Origin: an uncultured Alphaproteobacteria bacterium
GTDB taxonomy: Bacteria > Pseudomonadota > Alphaproteobacteria > HIMB59 > GCA-002718135
Reading direction: 5' to 3'
NCBI GenBank assembly: GCA_902521315.1
Contig: CABYRH010000002.1
Span: forward strand, 146,076 to 210,075
DNA length: 64,000 nucleotides
Positions 53,294 to 63,074 of the stretch are shown here, in pieces (position 1 is the stretch's first letter; each line of letters opens with the position of its first letter). Under the pieces are notes generated by a model that worked only from the letters and a program-made list of their open reading frames with translations, was not told the origin of the DNA and did not search any database. The position numbers and the translations under genes were made by a program.

Positions 53294-54589
53294 ATGAATC
53301 TTACTATCGTTGGAACAGGCTATGTTGGGTTAGTAACTGGAGCATGCTTTGCCGAATTTGGTTATTCTGTAACATGTGTAGACAACGATATTAAACGCCT
53401 TGAAATACTTAAATCAGGTAAGTGTCCATTTTTTGAACCAGGTATGGATGAGCTTTTGGATAAGCATATAAACAAAACAAAATTAATAACTTTTGAATCA
53501 ACCATTAAAAATAACTTAGATAATACAGATATAATTTTTATTACTGTGGGAACTCCAACAAGAAGATTAGAGGATGAGGCTGATTTAAGTTTTGTCTGGC
53601 AAGTTGCTGAAGAAATTGCTGAAAATATAAAAAAATATTGTTTAGTTGTAACTAAGTCTACTGTTCCAGTTGGAACTACAAGAGAAGTACAAAAAATTAT
53701 TTCAAATAAAATTGATCAAAAACTTTTTGACGTAGTATCCAACCCAGAATTTCTTCGAGAGGGATCTGCAATTAATGATTTTATTAGACCGGATAGAGTA
53801 GTTATAGGAACAGAAAATAAAAAATCTGAAAATATTATGAAGGAGCTTTACAGACCTTTATTTCTTAAAGAAACTCCAATTGTAGCTACATCTATCGAAA
53901 CTTCAGAGATAATTAAATACGCATCAAATAGTTTTCTAGCTACAAAAATAGCTTTCATTAATGAGATTGCAGATTTATGCGAAGTTGTTGGAGCTGATGT
54001 TCAGCAAGTTGCGTATGCAATGGGTATAGATAAAAGGATTGGATCTAAATTTTTGAATGCTGGACCCGGATTTGGTGGTTCATGTTTTCCAAAGGATGTT
54101 AAGGCATTTGCATCAACTGCTAAAAAGAAAAATATTGATTTATCAATTATTAATGCGGTTAATAAATCTAACCAAGATCGAATAATAAAAATTTTAAATA
54201 AAATAATTTCAAATATTGAGAAAAAATCTACTATTTGTTTTCTTGGTTTAAGCTTCAAGCCTAATACTGATGATGTTAGAGACTCTACTTCCATGAAAAT
54301 TGCATCTAAACTATTTAAAAAAGGATATAATGTTCATTGCTACGATCCTGAAGCAATGAATAATGCCAAAAAAGAAAATACTAATCTTATTTTTTTCAAT
54401 TCTGCTTATGAAGCTTGTGAAGGAGCATCGTCAATTATTATTGGAACAGAATGGAATGAATTTAGAGCATTAAATTTCAATGAAATATCAAAAATTGTAA
54501 AAGAAAAAATAATCTTTGATCTAAGAAACATTTATATTCCAGAAGATTTAAAAGAGCTTGGATTTAAATACTATGGAACTGGAAAATAA
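53294..54589 (+). CDS. ugd: UDP-glucose 6-dehydrogenase
   Basis: 431-aa enzyme that makes UDP-glucuronate with two NAD. The N-terminal GTGYVGLVTGACFAEFGYSV binds NAD, VTKSTVPVGT and NPEFLREGSA line the site, and the nucleophile Cys is in GPGFGGSCFPKDVKAF near residue 260. The C-terminal half binds UDP. It overlaps the phosphomannomutase gene by 17 bases, which supplies hexose 1-phosphate for sugar nucleotides used in envelope polysaccharide. Confidence 0.93.
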   Translation: MNLTIVGTGYVGLVTGACFAEFGYSVTCVDNDIKRLEILKSGKCPFFEPGMDELLDKHINKTKLITFESTIKNNLDNTDIIFITVGTPTRRLEDEADLSFVWQVAEEIAENIKKYCLVVTKSTVPVGTTREVQKIISNKIDQKLFDVVSNPEFLREGSAINDFIRPDRVVIGTENKKSENIMKELYRPLFLKETPIVATSIETSEIIKYASNSFLATKIAFINEIADLCEVVGADVQQVAYAMGIDKRIGSKFLNAGPGFGGSCFPKDVKAFASTAKKKNIDLSIINAVNKSNQDRIIKILNKIISNIEKKSTICFLGLSFKPNTDDVRDSTSMKIASKLFKKGYNVHCYDPEAMNNAKKENTNLIFFNSAYEACEGASSIIIGTEWNEFRALNFNEISKIVKEKIIFDLRNIYIPEDLKELGFKYYGTGK

Positions 54590-55979
54590 ATTGAAAATTG
54601 AAAATTTTGATAAAGAGGTTCTAAGAGAATATGACATTAGAGGAGTAGTTGGAGATAATATTAATCAAAATACGGCCTATACAATAGGAAGGACTTTTGG
54701 ATATACTGTAATAAATCGATTACAATCTAATATAATTGCCACTGGTTATGATGGAAGATTAACATCACCAGATTTACATCAAGCTCTTTGCGAGGGTTTA
54801 AAGGATGCAGGAGCAAAAGTTATCAATATTGGTATGGGGCCAACTCCAATGACTTATTTTGCTCATTATCATCTTGAGGCTGATGCTGTTATTATGGTTA
54901 CTGGATCACATAACCCTTCAGAATATAATGGTTTCAAAATGGTTTTAGCTAAACATTCTTTTTATGCTGAAGATATCAAAAGCCTTCAAAAATTAATTGA
55001 TCAGGATAATTTAAAATTAGTAAAGGGTGAAATTATTGATAAAGATATTAAATTAGATTATACCAAGAGATTATTACAAAATATTAATCTCAATAAAAAA
55101 ATAAAAATTGCTTGGGATATTGGTAATGGCGCGATGGGAGCTGTCATTAAGGAAGTTACAAACAATTTAAATAATTCTGAAAATATATTAATTAATGAAG
55201 AAGTTGATGGCAATTTCCCTAATCATCACCCAGATCCAACTGTTCCAAAAAATATGGAGCAATTAATAAAGTCAGTCAAAGATAACAAATGTGACATAGG
55301 TCTGGCTTTTGATGGAGATGGAGATCGTTTAGGTGTTGTAGACAACTTAGGCAATTTAGTTTGGGCGGATCAGTATATGTTATTACTATGCACTGAAATA
55401 GCTAACTTATACGATAACCCAAAAATAATTATGGATGTTAAATGTAGTAAAGTTTTTTTTGATGAAACAAAAAAACTTAATTGTGATCCTATTATGTCTA
55501 AAACTGGTCACTCTCCAATAAAAGAAAAAATGAAAGAATTGAATTCACCATTATCTGGAGAAATGAGTGGCCATGTTTGTTATGCTGATGATTTCTATGG
55601 GTATGATGATGCTATGTATGTAGCACTACGACTACTTAGAATACTATGTAATCAAGAAAAATCCTTGAATGAGTTAATTAAAATATATCCAAAAACTTAT
55701 TCAACCCCTGAAACAAGGTTTGATGTAGATGAAACAAAAAAATTTTTAATTATTGAAGAAATAAAAGAAAGAATAAAAAATACAGAAGGTAAAATAATAG
55801 ATATTGACGGAATAAGAGTTGAAAATAATGATGGATGGTTCCTAATGCGAGCTAGTAATACCCAAAACCAACTAACTTGTAGAGCAGAGTCAACTTCTCG
55901 AGAAGGCCTTAAGTCTTTGATAGCAATTATTGAAAACCAGTTATCTATAAGCGGTGTAAATTATAAATTTACAATCTAA
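54573..55979 (+). CDS. Phosphomannomutase/phosphoglucomutase
   Basis: 468-aa alpha-D-phosphohexomutase. LREYDIRGVVGDNI opens the first domain, the phosphoserine loop is TGSHNPSEYNGFK near residue 111, the metal loop is FDGDGDRLGV and the sugar loop is GEMSGHVCY. ATG at 54573 is used; the frame also begins with a TTG at 54591 after the ugd stop. It converts mannose or glucose 6-phosphate to the 1-phosphate. Its end overlaps the convergent dacA gene by 11 bases. Confidence 0.92.
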   Translation: MELENKLKIENFDKEVLREYDIRGVVGDNINQNTAYTIGRTFGYTVINRLQSNIIATGYDGRLTSPDLHQALCEGLKDAGAKVINIGMGPTPMTYFAHYHLEADAVIMVTGSHNPSEYNGFKMVLAKHSFYAEDIKSLQKLIDQDNLKLVKGEIIDKDIKLDYTKRLLQNINLNKKIKIAWDIGNGAMGAVIKEVTNNLNNSENILINEEVDGNFPNHHPDPTVPKNMEQLIKSVKDNKCDIGLAFDGDGDRLGVVDNLGNLVWADQYMLLLCTEIANLYDNPKIIMDVKCSKVFFDETKKLNCDPIMSKTGHSPIKEKMKELNSPLSGEMSGHVCYADDFYGYDDAMYVALRLLRILCNQEKSLNELIKIYPKTYSTPETRFDVDETKKFLIIEEIKERIKNTEGKIIDIDGIRVENNDGWFLMRASNTQNQLTCRAESTSREGLKSLIAIIENQLSISGVNYKFTI

Positions 55980-57081
55980 CAAAACAATCACGATTATATT
56001 TTTTCAGTCTTTTACATGCTGTATACGCTTCTTTTTTAGAAAAATTTTCAAATCTAGATTCATAAAGTTGTTTACCGCTAACTTTTATCAGCACAATATT
56101 TGAAATTTTATCTTTAGTAGAAACTGGATATTTACTTTTAATTAATTTGATTTGTTTTTCTGCATTATTTCTATACTTAAATGTTCCAACCACAATGGAA
56201 TAAGCATTTTTTTTCTTTTCAATTTTTTGGTTTGCAGTCTCTTCTTTTTTAACTATTTTTTTATTACTACTTTTTGTCTTAATATTTAATTCAGCAAATT
56301 CTTTATCCATTATTATTTTTAAAGATTTGTTCCGTTGGCTTCCTGTATCACCTCCAAAAATAATTCCTATTAATCTCTTATCATCTCTGACAGCTGAAAA
56401 AGCTAACTGAAAACCAGATGCTTTTATATATCCAGTTTTAATTCCATCAGCACCATCGTAGCTTAACATTAATTTATTATGCGTTTTGTAAGTCTTACCC
56501 TGATACGTAAATTTTGTATTACTAAACAATTTATACTCTTCTGGAAAATTTGAAATTAGTGCATGTGAAAGTTTTGCTATATCTCTTGCAGTTGTTAATT
56601 GCGCTCTATTAGGAAGACCGGATGCATTTTTGAATGTTGTACTTTTCATACCTAGATTTTTTGCATATTGAGTCATAAGTTTCGCAAATTCTTTTTCAGT
56701 TCCTGCTATATTTTCTGCTACTACAGTAGCTACATCATTTGCAGATTTAATAATAAGTGCATTTACAGCGTCTCTAACTTTGATACTTGAACCTTCCTCT
56801 AAATATAACTTACTCGGCGATCTTGATGCAGCAACACTTGATACATTTAATTGACTATCGAAGCTAAGTTTTCCTTTTTTTATATAATCAAATACAATGT
56901 ATAGAGTCATTATTTTTGTTAGCGATGCTGGGTAATTTCTTGTATCAGCATTGACTTCAAATAATACTTCTTCAGTATCAAAATCTATTACTATTGCTGC
57001 TTTTTTAGCAAATAGATTTGATGAAAAACTTAATATTAAAAAACTATTTAAAATTATGACTAATAGTAAATTTTTTTTCAT
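55969..57081 (-). CDS. dacA: D-alanyl-D-alanine carboxypeptidase with SPOR domain
   Basis: 370-aa peptidoglycan enzyme of family S11. Signal peptide spans the first ~25 residues (cut near LFA). The catalytic SxxK is ASLTKIM, SxN is in KSANDVATV and KTG in GADGIKTGYIKASG. A SPOR domain from about residue 290 (YSIVVGTFKYRNNAEKQI) binds septal glycans and would target it to the division site. It trims pentapeptide side chains in the periplasm. Confidence 0.92.
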   Translation of the reverse strand: MKKNLLLVIILNSFLILSFSSNLFAKKAAIVIDFDTEEVLFEVNADTRNYPASLTKIMTLYIVFDYIKKGKLSFDSQLNVSSVAASRSPSKLYLEEGSSIKVRDAVNALIIKSANDVATVVAENIAGTEKEFAKLMTQYAKNLGMKSTTFKNASGLPNRAQLTTARDIAKLSHALISNFPEEYKLFSNTKFTYQGKTYKTHNKLMLSYDGADGIKTGYIKASGFQLAFSAVRDDKRLIGIIFGGDTGSQRNKSLKIIMDKEFAELNIKTKSSNKKIVKKEETANQKIEKKKNAYSIVVGTFKYRNNAEKQIKLIKSKYPVSTKDKISNIVLIKVSGKQLYESRFENFSKKEAYTACKRLKKYNRDCFVRL

Positions 57082-57164
57082 TTTTCAGTGATTAACATAT
57101 GATTTTCGATGCTTTCAAACATAAAAATACTTTAAAATATTTCAAAACATATTATTTAATAAAT

Positions 57165-57497
57165 ATGGCAAATGAAGATCAAAATAACAATAATAAAGAG
57201 GATTTTCAAAGAGGCTTATTATTAGACACTAAACCAAAAACAAAAAAACCATCTATGTATAATGTCTTATTATTAAATGATGATTATACCCCAATGGAAT
57301 TTGTTGTTATGGTTTTAGAAAAAATATTTAATAAAAAACAAGAAGAAGCAACACAAATAATGTTACATGTCCACAAAAACGGTATAGGAGTATGTGGAAC
57401 ATTTACTTATGAGGTAGCTGAGTCTAAATGTAAATCAGTAATGGACATGGCAAAAAAAAATGAACATCCGTTACAATGCACAATGGAAAAAAGTTAA
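57165..57497 (+). CDS. clpS: ClpS adaptor of the ClpA protease
   Basis: 110-aa adaptor that carries N-end-rule substrates to ClpAP. The core is [20 protein letters not shown] with the Asp pair that binds the amino terminus of the substrate, then [21 protein letters not shown] at 57165 gives the usual length; an upstream in-frame start would add 22 unlike residues. The stop overlaps the clpA start by one base. Confidence 0.93.
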   Translation: MANEDQNNNNKEDFQRGLLLDTKPKTKKPSMYNVLLLNDDYTPMEFVVMVLEKIFNKKQEEATQIMLHVHKNGIGVCGTFTYEVAESKCKSVMDMAKKNEHPLQCTMEKS

Positions 57498-59770
57498 TGC
57501 TGTCACAAAACTTAGAAAAAACATTAAGAGAAGCTTATCAACTAGCTACAAACTATAAACATGAGTATGTAACTTTAGAGCATTTATTATATTCTCTTTT
57601 AGAAGATCAAGATGCAATAAGTGTTCTTAAAGCGTGTGCAGTTGATATTTCACATCTGAAAGAAAGTGTTGAAAAATTTATTATTAATGATTTAGAAAAT
57701 CTAAAAGAGAATTTTACAGGAGAGCCAAAATTAACTAATGGCTTTCAAAGAGTTTTACAAAGAGCTGCAATACACGTTCAATCAAGTGGAAGAGAGAGTG
57801 TTACTGGAGCTAACATGATTGTAGCTTTATTTTCTGAGAAAGAAAGCCATGCAGTATATTTTCTTCATCAACAAAACATGAGTAGATTAGATGCTGTCCA
57901 GTATATTTCACATGGAATTTCTAAAGCTAATGAAAGTTTTGAAAATGAAGAATTTGTAGATAGTCAAACAAATGATAATAATGAAAAACAAAAACCTAAA
58001 AGTGCTTTAGGTCAATTTTGTATTAATCTTAATGAAAAATCAAAAGACGGTAAAATTGACAAGCTCATTGGAAGAAGCAAAGAACTAGATAGAACAATTC
58101 AAATTTTATGTAGAAGACAAAAAAATAATCCTTTATTCGTTGGAGACCCAGGTGTTGGAAAAACAGCAATTGCTGAAGGTTTGGCAAAAAGAATTACAGA
58201 AAAAAAAGTCCCTAAAATTATGGAGGATGCTGTAATTTATTCTTTAGATATGGGCGCATTACTTGCAGGCACAAGATACAGAGGTGATTTTGAAGAAAGA
58301 TTAAAAGCAGTTCTTAAAGAATTACAAAAGAAAGACAAAGCGGTTCTATTTATAGATGAAATCCATACGGTTATTGGTGCAGGTGCAACGAGTGGTGGTT
58401 CAATGGATGCAAGTAATTTATTAAAACCATCCTTAGGAAATGGTACACTTAAATGTATTGGATCAACAACTTATAAGGAATTTAAAAATTATTTCGAAAA
58501 AGATAGAGCTTTAGTAAGAAGGTTCCAAAAAATTGACGTTAAGGAGCCATCAAAAGATGAGACTGTTAAAATTCTTGAAGGTTTAAAAACTTACTATGAA
58601 GAACACCATAATATTAAATATTCACCGGAAGCAATAATTAGCGCAGTTGAGTTATCGAATAAATATATAGGTGATAGAAAGCTTCCAGATAAAGCTATTG
58701 ATGTTATTGATGAAGCAGGAGCATCTCAATATTTATTGCCAGAAGAAAAGAGAAAAAAAATAATTCTTTCTAAAGATATTGAAGGAGTAGTTGCTTTAAT
58801 GGCAAGAATCCCAACAAAATCTGTTAATCAAAGTGATAAGAATAGTTTAAAAAATTTAGAGAGAGATTTGAAAAATTTTGTCTTTGGTCAAGACAAAGCT
58901 ATCGAAGAATTATCATCTTCCATTAAGTTGGCAAGAGCAGGACTAAGAGAAGATGGAAAGCCAATCGGCTCATATTTATTTTCTGGGCCTACTGGGGTAG
59001 GGAAGACTGAGGTAGCTAAACAGTTAAGCAATACTCTTGGCATCAAACTTCTTAGATTTGATATGTCAGAATATATGGAGCGCCACACCGTGAGTAGATT
59101 GATTGGAGCTCCTCCTGGTTACGTAGGTTTCGATCAAGGTGGACTATTAACTGACGGGGTTGATCAAAACCCTCATTGTGTTTTGTTATTGGATGAAATT
59201 GAAAAAGCTCACTTTGATTTATTCAATATTCTTTTACAAGTAATGGACTATGGAAAACTTACTGATCATAATGGTAAGACCATAGATTTCAGAAATGTTA
59301 TATTAATTATGACCACGAATGCTGGTGCAATCGATGTTTCTAAAAACAAAATTGGATTTAATGCTAAAAGATCCAATGATGATAGTAGTGATGCTATTAA
59401 CAGAATTTTTTCACCAGAATTTAGAAATCGTATCGACTCAATTATCCATTTTAATCATTTATCCAAAAACATTGTTCTATCGATAGTAGATAAATTTATT
59501 ATAGAGATTGAAGCACAACTCGAAGATAAAGGAGTTTCATTATCAATTAATAAAGAAGCAAAGGAATTTTTAGCTGAAGAGGGTTATGATGAAGTATACG
59601 GTGCTAGAGAATTAGGTAGAGTAATACAAGAAAAAGTTAAAAAACCGATGGCTGAAGAACTTATCTTTGGTAAACTTGCTAAAGGTGGGCATGTTGAAAT
59701 TACATGTAAAGATAAAAAAATTAACTTTGAATTCTCAAATAAGCAAGAAGTAAAAAAAGAATTAGCCTAA
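57497..59770 (+). CDS. clpA: ClpA ATPase subunit of ClpAP protease
   Basis: 757-aa AAA+ unfoldase. The N-domain (residues 1-140) recognises ClpS. The first ATPase has GDPGVGKTAIAEGLA and LFIDEIHTVIGAG, the second GPTGVGKTEVAKQLS and LLLDEIEKAHFDLFN. It has no M-domain between the two, so it is ClpA and not ClpB. ATG at 57497 overlaps the clpS stop. Partner ClpP is not in the window. Confidence 0.95.
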   Translation: MLSQNLEKTLREAYQLATNYKHEYVTLEHLLYSLLEDQDAISVLKACAVDISHLKESVEKFIINDLENLKENFTGEPKLTNGFQRVLQRAAIHVQSSGRESVTGANMIVALFSEKESHAVYFLHQQNMSRLDAVQYISHGISKANESFENEEFVDSQTNDNNEKQKPKSALGQFCINLNEKSKDGKIDKLIGRSKELDRTIQILCRRQKNNPLFVGDPGVGKTAIAEGLAKRITEKKVPKIMEDAVIYSLDMGALLAGTRYRGDFEERLKAVLKELQKKDKAVLFIDEIHTVIGAGATSGGSMDASNLLKPSLGNGTLKCIGSTTYKEFKNYFEKDRALVRRFQKIDVKEPSKDETVKILEGLKTYYEEHHNIKYSPEAIISAVELSNKYIGDRKLPDKAIDVIDEAGASQYLLPEEKRKKIILSKDIEGVVALMARIPTKSVNQSDKNSLKNLERDLKNFVFGQDKAIEELSSSIKLARAGLREDGKPIGSYLFSGPTGVGKTEVAKQLSNTLGIKLLRFDMSEYMERHTVSRLIGAPPGYVGFDQGGLLTDGVDQNPHCVLLLDEIEKAHFDLFNILLQVMDYGKLTDHNGKTIDFRNVILIMTTNAGAIDVSKNKIGFNAKRSNDDSSDAINRIFSPEFRNRIDSIIHFNHLSKNIVLSIVDKFIIEIEAQLEDKGVSLSINKEAKEFLAEEGYDEVYGARELGRVIQEKVKKPMAEELIFGKLAKGGHVEITCKDKKINFEFSNKQEVKKELA

Positions 59771-60900
59771 TTTTTGAAAGGAAGATAATCTTCTAATTTT
59801 TCTTTTTGGTTATCAATAAGCTGACTTTCATTATCAAGAAAATTTTGAATAGCTTTGCTAAATTCTTGATCTTTAATCCAATGAGCACTCCATGTTTTTG
59901 TTGGCGCATAGCCTCTTTGTAATTTATGCTCACCTTGAGCTCCTGCTTCTACAATTTGTATCTTATTTTGAATTGCATATTCAATTGCTTGATAATAACA
60001 AAGTTCAAAATGTAAAAATGGTACTTCATATTTTGATCCCCATAATCGTCCATACAAATGAGTTTTGCTTAGAAAATTAATTGCAGAGGCAACCATTTTA
60101 TCTTCTTGATAAGCCATTATAAGCAATATTTTATTTTTAAAATTATGTAATATTTCAAAGAAAAATTCTTTCGTTAAATACGTAGAGCCCCACTTTCTTC
60201 CTGTTGTATCTAAATAACAATCGTAAAAAAAATTTATATGCTCTTCTTTAATATCATCTCCATTAAGTAATTTTACAGTTAAATTATTATTTTCAATACA
60301 TAGTCTTTCTCGTTTTATGATTTTTCTTTTTCGTGAAGATAAATCTTTTAAGAATTCATCAAAATTTTTATATTCATTATTATTCCAATGAAACTGTATC
60401 CCTGATCTAATCATAATATTGTCAACATTATTCCAATTAGAAGCATCATTAATAAAATTAAAATGGAGAGAAGAAACATTTATTTTTTTTGCCTCTTTTA
60501 TAATATTATTAATTACCTGAACTTGTTTTTTCTTTTTATCTTTAACTGATCTATTTAAAACAATTCTATCACCAGTAACTGGTGTAAACGGAATTGCAGA
60601 TTGAAGTTTAGGGTAATAGTTTATTCCATATCGATGATAAGCGTCAGCCCAAGAATGATCAAAAATATATTCTCCAAACGAATGGTTCTTTATATAAAGA
60701 GGACATAGTGAGATAATTTTATCATTTTCTTGCTCTATGTAATGATATGGTTGCCAACCTGTTTTGGTATTTGCACTTTTACTTTTTTCTAATGCGTGAA
60801 GAAATTCATATTGTAAGAATGGATGATCATTGCCAACACATTCATTCCACTCTGATTTGCTAACATCGCTTAATGAAGAGCAAAAAAAATATTCACTCAT
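59767..60900 (-). CDS. GNAT/FemAB-like acyltransferase (COG3146 type)
   Basis: 377-aa protein of the group sometimes labelled peptidoglycan biosynthesis or GNAT family. A long N-terminal part leads to SSRKRKIIKRERLCIENN, then YGRLWGSKYEVPFLHFELCY, and EAGAQGEHKLQRGYAPTKTWSAHW close to the C-terminus. The real substrate is not known. It converges on clpA with interlocked stops. It is common near such genes in alphaproteobacteria. Confidence 0.8.
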   Translation of the reverse strand: MSEYFFCSSLSDVSKSEWNECVGNDHPFLQYEFLHALEKSKSANTKTGWQPYHYIEQENDKIISLCPLYIKNHSFGEYIFDHSWADAYHRYGINYYPKLQSAIPFTPVTGDRIVLNRSVKDKKKKQVQVINNIIKEAKKINVSSLHFNFINDASNWNNVDNIMIRSGIQFHWNNNEYKNFDEFLKDLSSRKRKIIKRERLCIENNNLTVKLLNGDDIKEEHINFFYDCYLDTTGRKWGSTYLTKEFFFEILHNFKNKILLIMAYQEDKMVASAINFLSKTHLYGRLWGSKYEVPFLHFELCYYQAIEYAIQNKIQIVEAGAQGEHKLQRGYAPTKTWSAHWIKDQEFSKAIQNFLDNESQLIDNQKEKLEDYLPFKN

Positions 60901-60910
60901 GCTGAGTATT

Positions 60911-61375
60911 TTATTTAATTTTTATTATCGCGTCGATTTCTACAGAAATATTAAAAGGAAGTGAGTTTGAACCAACTGCAAAACGAGCATGTCTTCCCTT
61001 ATCACCGAAAATGCTAACTAATAAATCTGATGCTCCGTTTATAATTTTAGGTTGATCAGTAAAGTTTTCGTCACAATTTACAAAAGCTCCAAGCTTTAAG
61101 AAGGTGTCTAGTCTATCCCAATCCCCGTTTAGAGATGTTTTTAATGCTGAAACAATATTAATACAGCAAAGTTCTGCTGCTTTAATTCCATCTTCCTCTG
61201 ATATTTCTTTCCCCACTTTTCCACTGTATACTATTTTTCCATCAACTACTGGTCCCTGTCCTGATACATAAACTGTATTATCGGCAACTTTAAAGGGCAC
61301 ATAATTTGCCATTGGCGTTGGCATTTCTGGTATTATTAAATCTAATTTCTTGATATTTTCTTCAAAGATGTGCAT
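60911..61375 (-). CDS. RidA/YjgF-family protein, catalytic arginine not seen
   Basis: 154-aa member of the RidA/YjgF fold with VYVSGQGPVVDGKIVYSGKVG and GRHARFAVGSNSLPFNISVE near the end. Classical RidA has an Arg in ACxVARLP-like sequence that deaminates enamines and imines. Here the equivalent place reads RFAVGSNSLPFNISVEIDA and lacks that context, so it may be an RidA-like paralogue with another ligand. It is 10 bases from the acyltransferase gene and probably co-transcribed. Confidence 0.82.
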   Translation of the reverse strand: MHIFEENIKKLDLIIPEMPTPMANYVPFKVADNTVYVSGQGPVVDGKIVYSGKVGKEISEEDGIKAAELCCINIVSALKTSLNGDWDRLDTFLKLGAFVNCDENFTDQPKIINGASDLLVSIFGDKGRHARFAVGSNSLPFNISVEIDAIIKIK

Positions 61376-61420
61376 TACTATATATATAAAACATTTTGAG
61401 TGAAGGTAAAGAAAACAAAT

Positions 61421-61987
61421 ATGAATAAATTTCTAAAATTATTTATTTTCATATTTATATTCTCATTATTAATAAAAGGGGGGATTTCAATGGCAGATGA
61501 AAATAAGGATATTATTCATATGACGCTTAAAGATGGTATTGTTGTTATAGAGACAAAACCAGACGTGGCACCAAAACATGTAAAACAAATCAAACAACTT
61601 ATAGAAGAGGGACAGTATGATGGTGTCGTTTTTCATAGAGTAATTGATGGATTTATGGCTCAAACTGGAGACGTAGAATTTGGAAATTCAAATAAAGATG
61701 ACTTCAATTTATCAAGAGCAGGAACTGGTGGATCAAATCTTCCTGATATAGAAGCAGAATTTTCTTCAGAAAATCATGGAAGAGGAGCAGTATCAATGGC
61801 TAGAGCACAAAATCCTAATAGTGCAAATAGCCAATTTTTTATTTGTTTTGATGATTGTTCATTTTTAGACGGTCAATATACTGTTTGGGCTCAAGTTACT
61901 GAAGGTATGGAATATGTTGATAATATCACAAGAGGTGAGCCGCCTGCTGATCCAGATAAAATTATTAAAATGGAGATTGTAAAATAA
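61421..61987 (+). CDS. Cyclophilin-type peptidyl-prolyl isomerase
   Basis: 188-aa cyclophilin. HRVIDGFMAQTGD, the AMARAQNPNSANSQFFI-type loop (VSMARAQNPNSANSQFFIC) and the W of VWAQV are the catalytic face. The first ~23 residues are a hydrophobic signal or anchor (FLKLFIFIFIFSLLIKGG), after an ATG at 61421 lacking a Shine-Dalgarno. A second ATG at 61490 is preceded by a run of six G and would give a 165-aa cytoplasmic form, the usual PpiB length. The true start is uncertain, and both may be used. Confidence 0.9.
   Translation: MNKFLKLFIFIFIFSLLIKGGISMADENKDIIHMTLKDGIVVIETKPDVAPKHVKQIKQLIEEGQYDGVVFHRVIDGFMAQTGDVEFGNSNKDDFNLSRAGTGGSNLPDIEAEFSSENHGRGAVSMARAQNPNSANSQFFICFDDCSFLDGQYTVWAQVTEGMEYVDNITRGEPPADPDKIIKMEIVK
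61477..61492 (+). promoter_or_regulatory. Internal ribosome-binding site before ATG 61490
   Basis: A run of G at 61478-61483 lies six bases before an in-frame ATG at 61490. In a genome where most genes lack a Shine-Dalgarno, this favours initiation after the hydrophobic N-terminus of the cyclophilin. Confidence 0.5.
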
Positions 61988-61991
61988 TTAG

Positions 61992-63074
61992 ATGTTTGTT
62001 GCTGACTTGCATAATGATCTTGTGCAAAGAGTTATTGAAGGTGAAGATGTTACAAAACCTACTCCTCATGGACATACGGACATACCAAGGTTAGTAAAAT
62101 CTGAAATTGATTTAGAAATTTTAATTATTTGGGTCTCTAGCAATGCTAAAGAACCAAATTTTTTTAAGAGAGCTGATAAAATGTATGATGAGATTGAAAA
62201 AATTTCATCACATGAAGAAATTATTATTCCCAAAAAAATCTCAGACATTAATGAAGCAATAGAAAAAAATAAGTTAATGCTTCCAATTGCAATGGAAGGT
62301 GGAGAGGGTTTAGAAAATGATATCAATAATTTATATCATTTTATTGAAAGAGGGCTTTTCTATTTTGGCCCAACTTGGAATCATTCTTTGGATTGGGTTT
62401 CATCAAATTATGACGAGACATACAATTCTTCAAAACTTAAAAGTCATGGTTTAAGTAAATTTGGCAAAGAAGTAATTTCTATTTGCCAAGATAATAATGT
62501 GCTAGTTGATGTTTCGCACATTGGAGAGAAAAGTTTTTGGGATATTGCATCAATAAGTACCAAACCTTTTATTGCCTCACATTCTAGCGTGTATAATTTG
62601 TGTCCACATTTTCGTAATTTAAAAGATGATCAAATTGAAGCTATCAAAAAATCAAAAGGATTAATTGGTTTAAATCCATACCCTTTCTTTATTGATAAAT
62701 CTTTTAAAGAAAGAGAAACCAAAGAAAGAAAAAAATATATTGATGAATTAAATTCTATTGAAAGAAAATATTCAAACAAAACATCTCAATGGATCGCAAA
62801 ACAACATTTTCTTCAAAAAAAATTAGCAAATATATGTCCGAGTATTGAAATATTTGTTGATCATATTGAGTATGTAATTAATCAAATAGGTATTGATTAT
62901 GTCGGAATAGGCAGTGATTATGATGGCCTTGATTGTTTGCCAAATAAATGGAATGATTGTCTAGATCACATGATAATTCAAGAAAGTTTAGAAAAAAGAG
63001 GATATAAAAATAGTGAAATTGAAAAAATTATGGGAAAAAATATCTTAAGAGTTTTGGAGGAAATCTATAATTAG
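61992..63074 (+). CDS. M19 membrane-dipeptidase-like metallopeptidase
   Basis: 360-aa renal dipeptidase family enzyme. Zinc ligands are in ADLHNDLVQ (HxD), the bridging Glu in IAMEGGEGLE, and His in VDVSHIGEKSFW and FIASHSSVYN; the acid Asp is in VGIGSDYDGLD. It splits dipeptides, including some with a D-residue. No signal peptide is seen, so a cytoplasmic role is likely. Its 3' end overlaps the convergent LysE gene by 30 bases. Confidence 0.88.
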   Translation: MFVADLHNDLVQRVIEGEDVTKPTPHGHTDIPRLVKSEIDLEILIIWVSSNAKEPNFFKRADKMYDEIEKISSHEEIIIPKKISDINEAIEKNKLMLPIAMEGGEGLENDINNLYHFIERGLFYFGPTWNHSLDWVSSNYDETYNSSKLKSHGLSKFGKEVISICQDNNVLVDVSHIGEKSFWDIASISTKPFIASHSSVYNLCPHFRNLKDDQIEAIKKSKGLIGLNPYPFFIDKSFKERETKERKKYIDELNSIERKYSNKTSQWIAKQHFLQKKLANICPSIEIFVDHIEYVINQIGIDYVGIGSDYDGLDCLPNKWNDCLDHMIIQESLEKRGYKNSEIEKIMGKNILRVLEEIYN

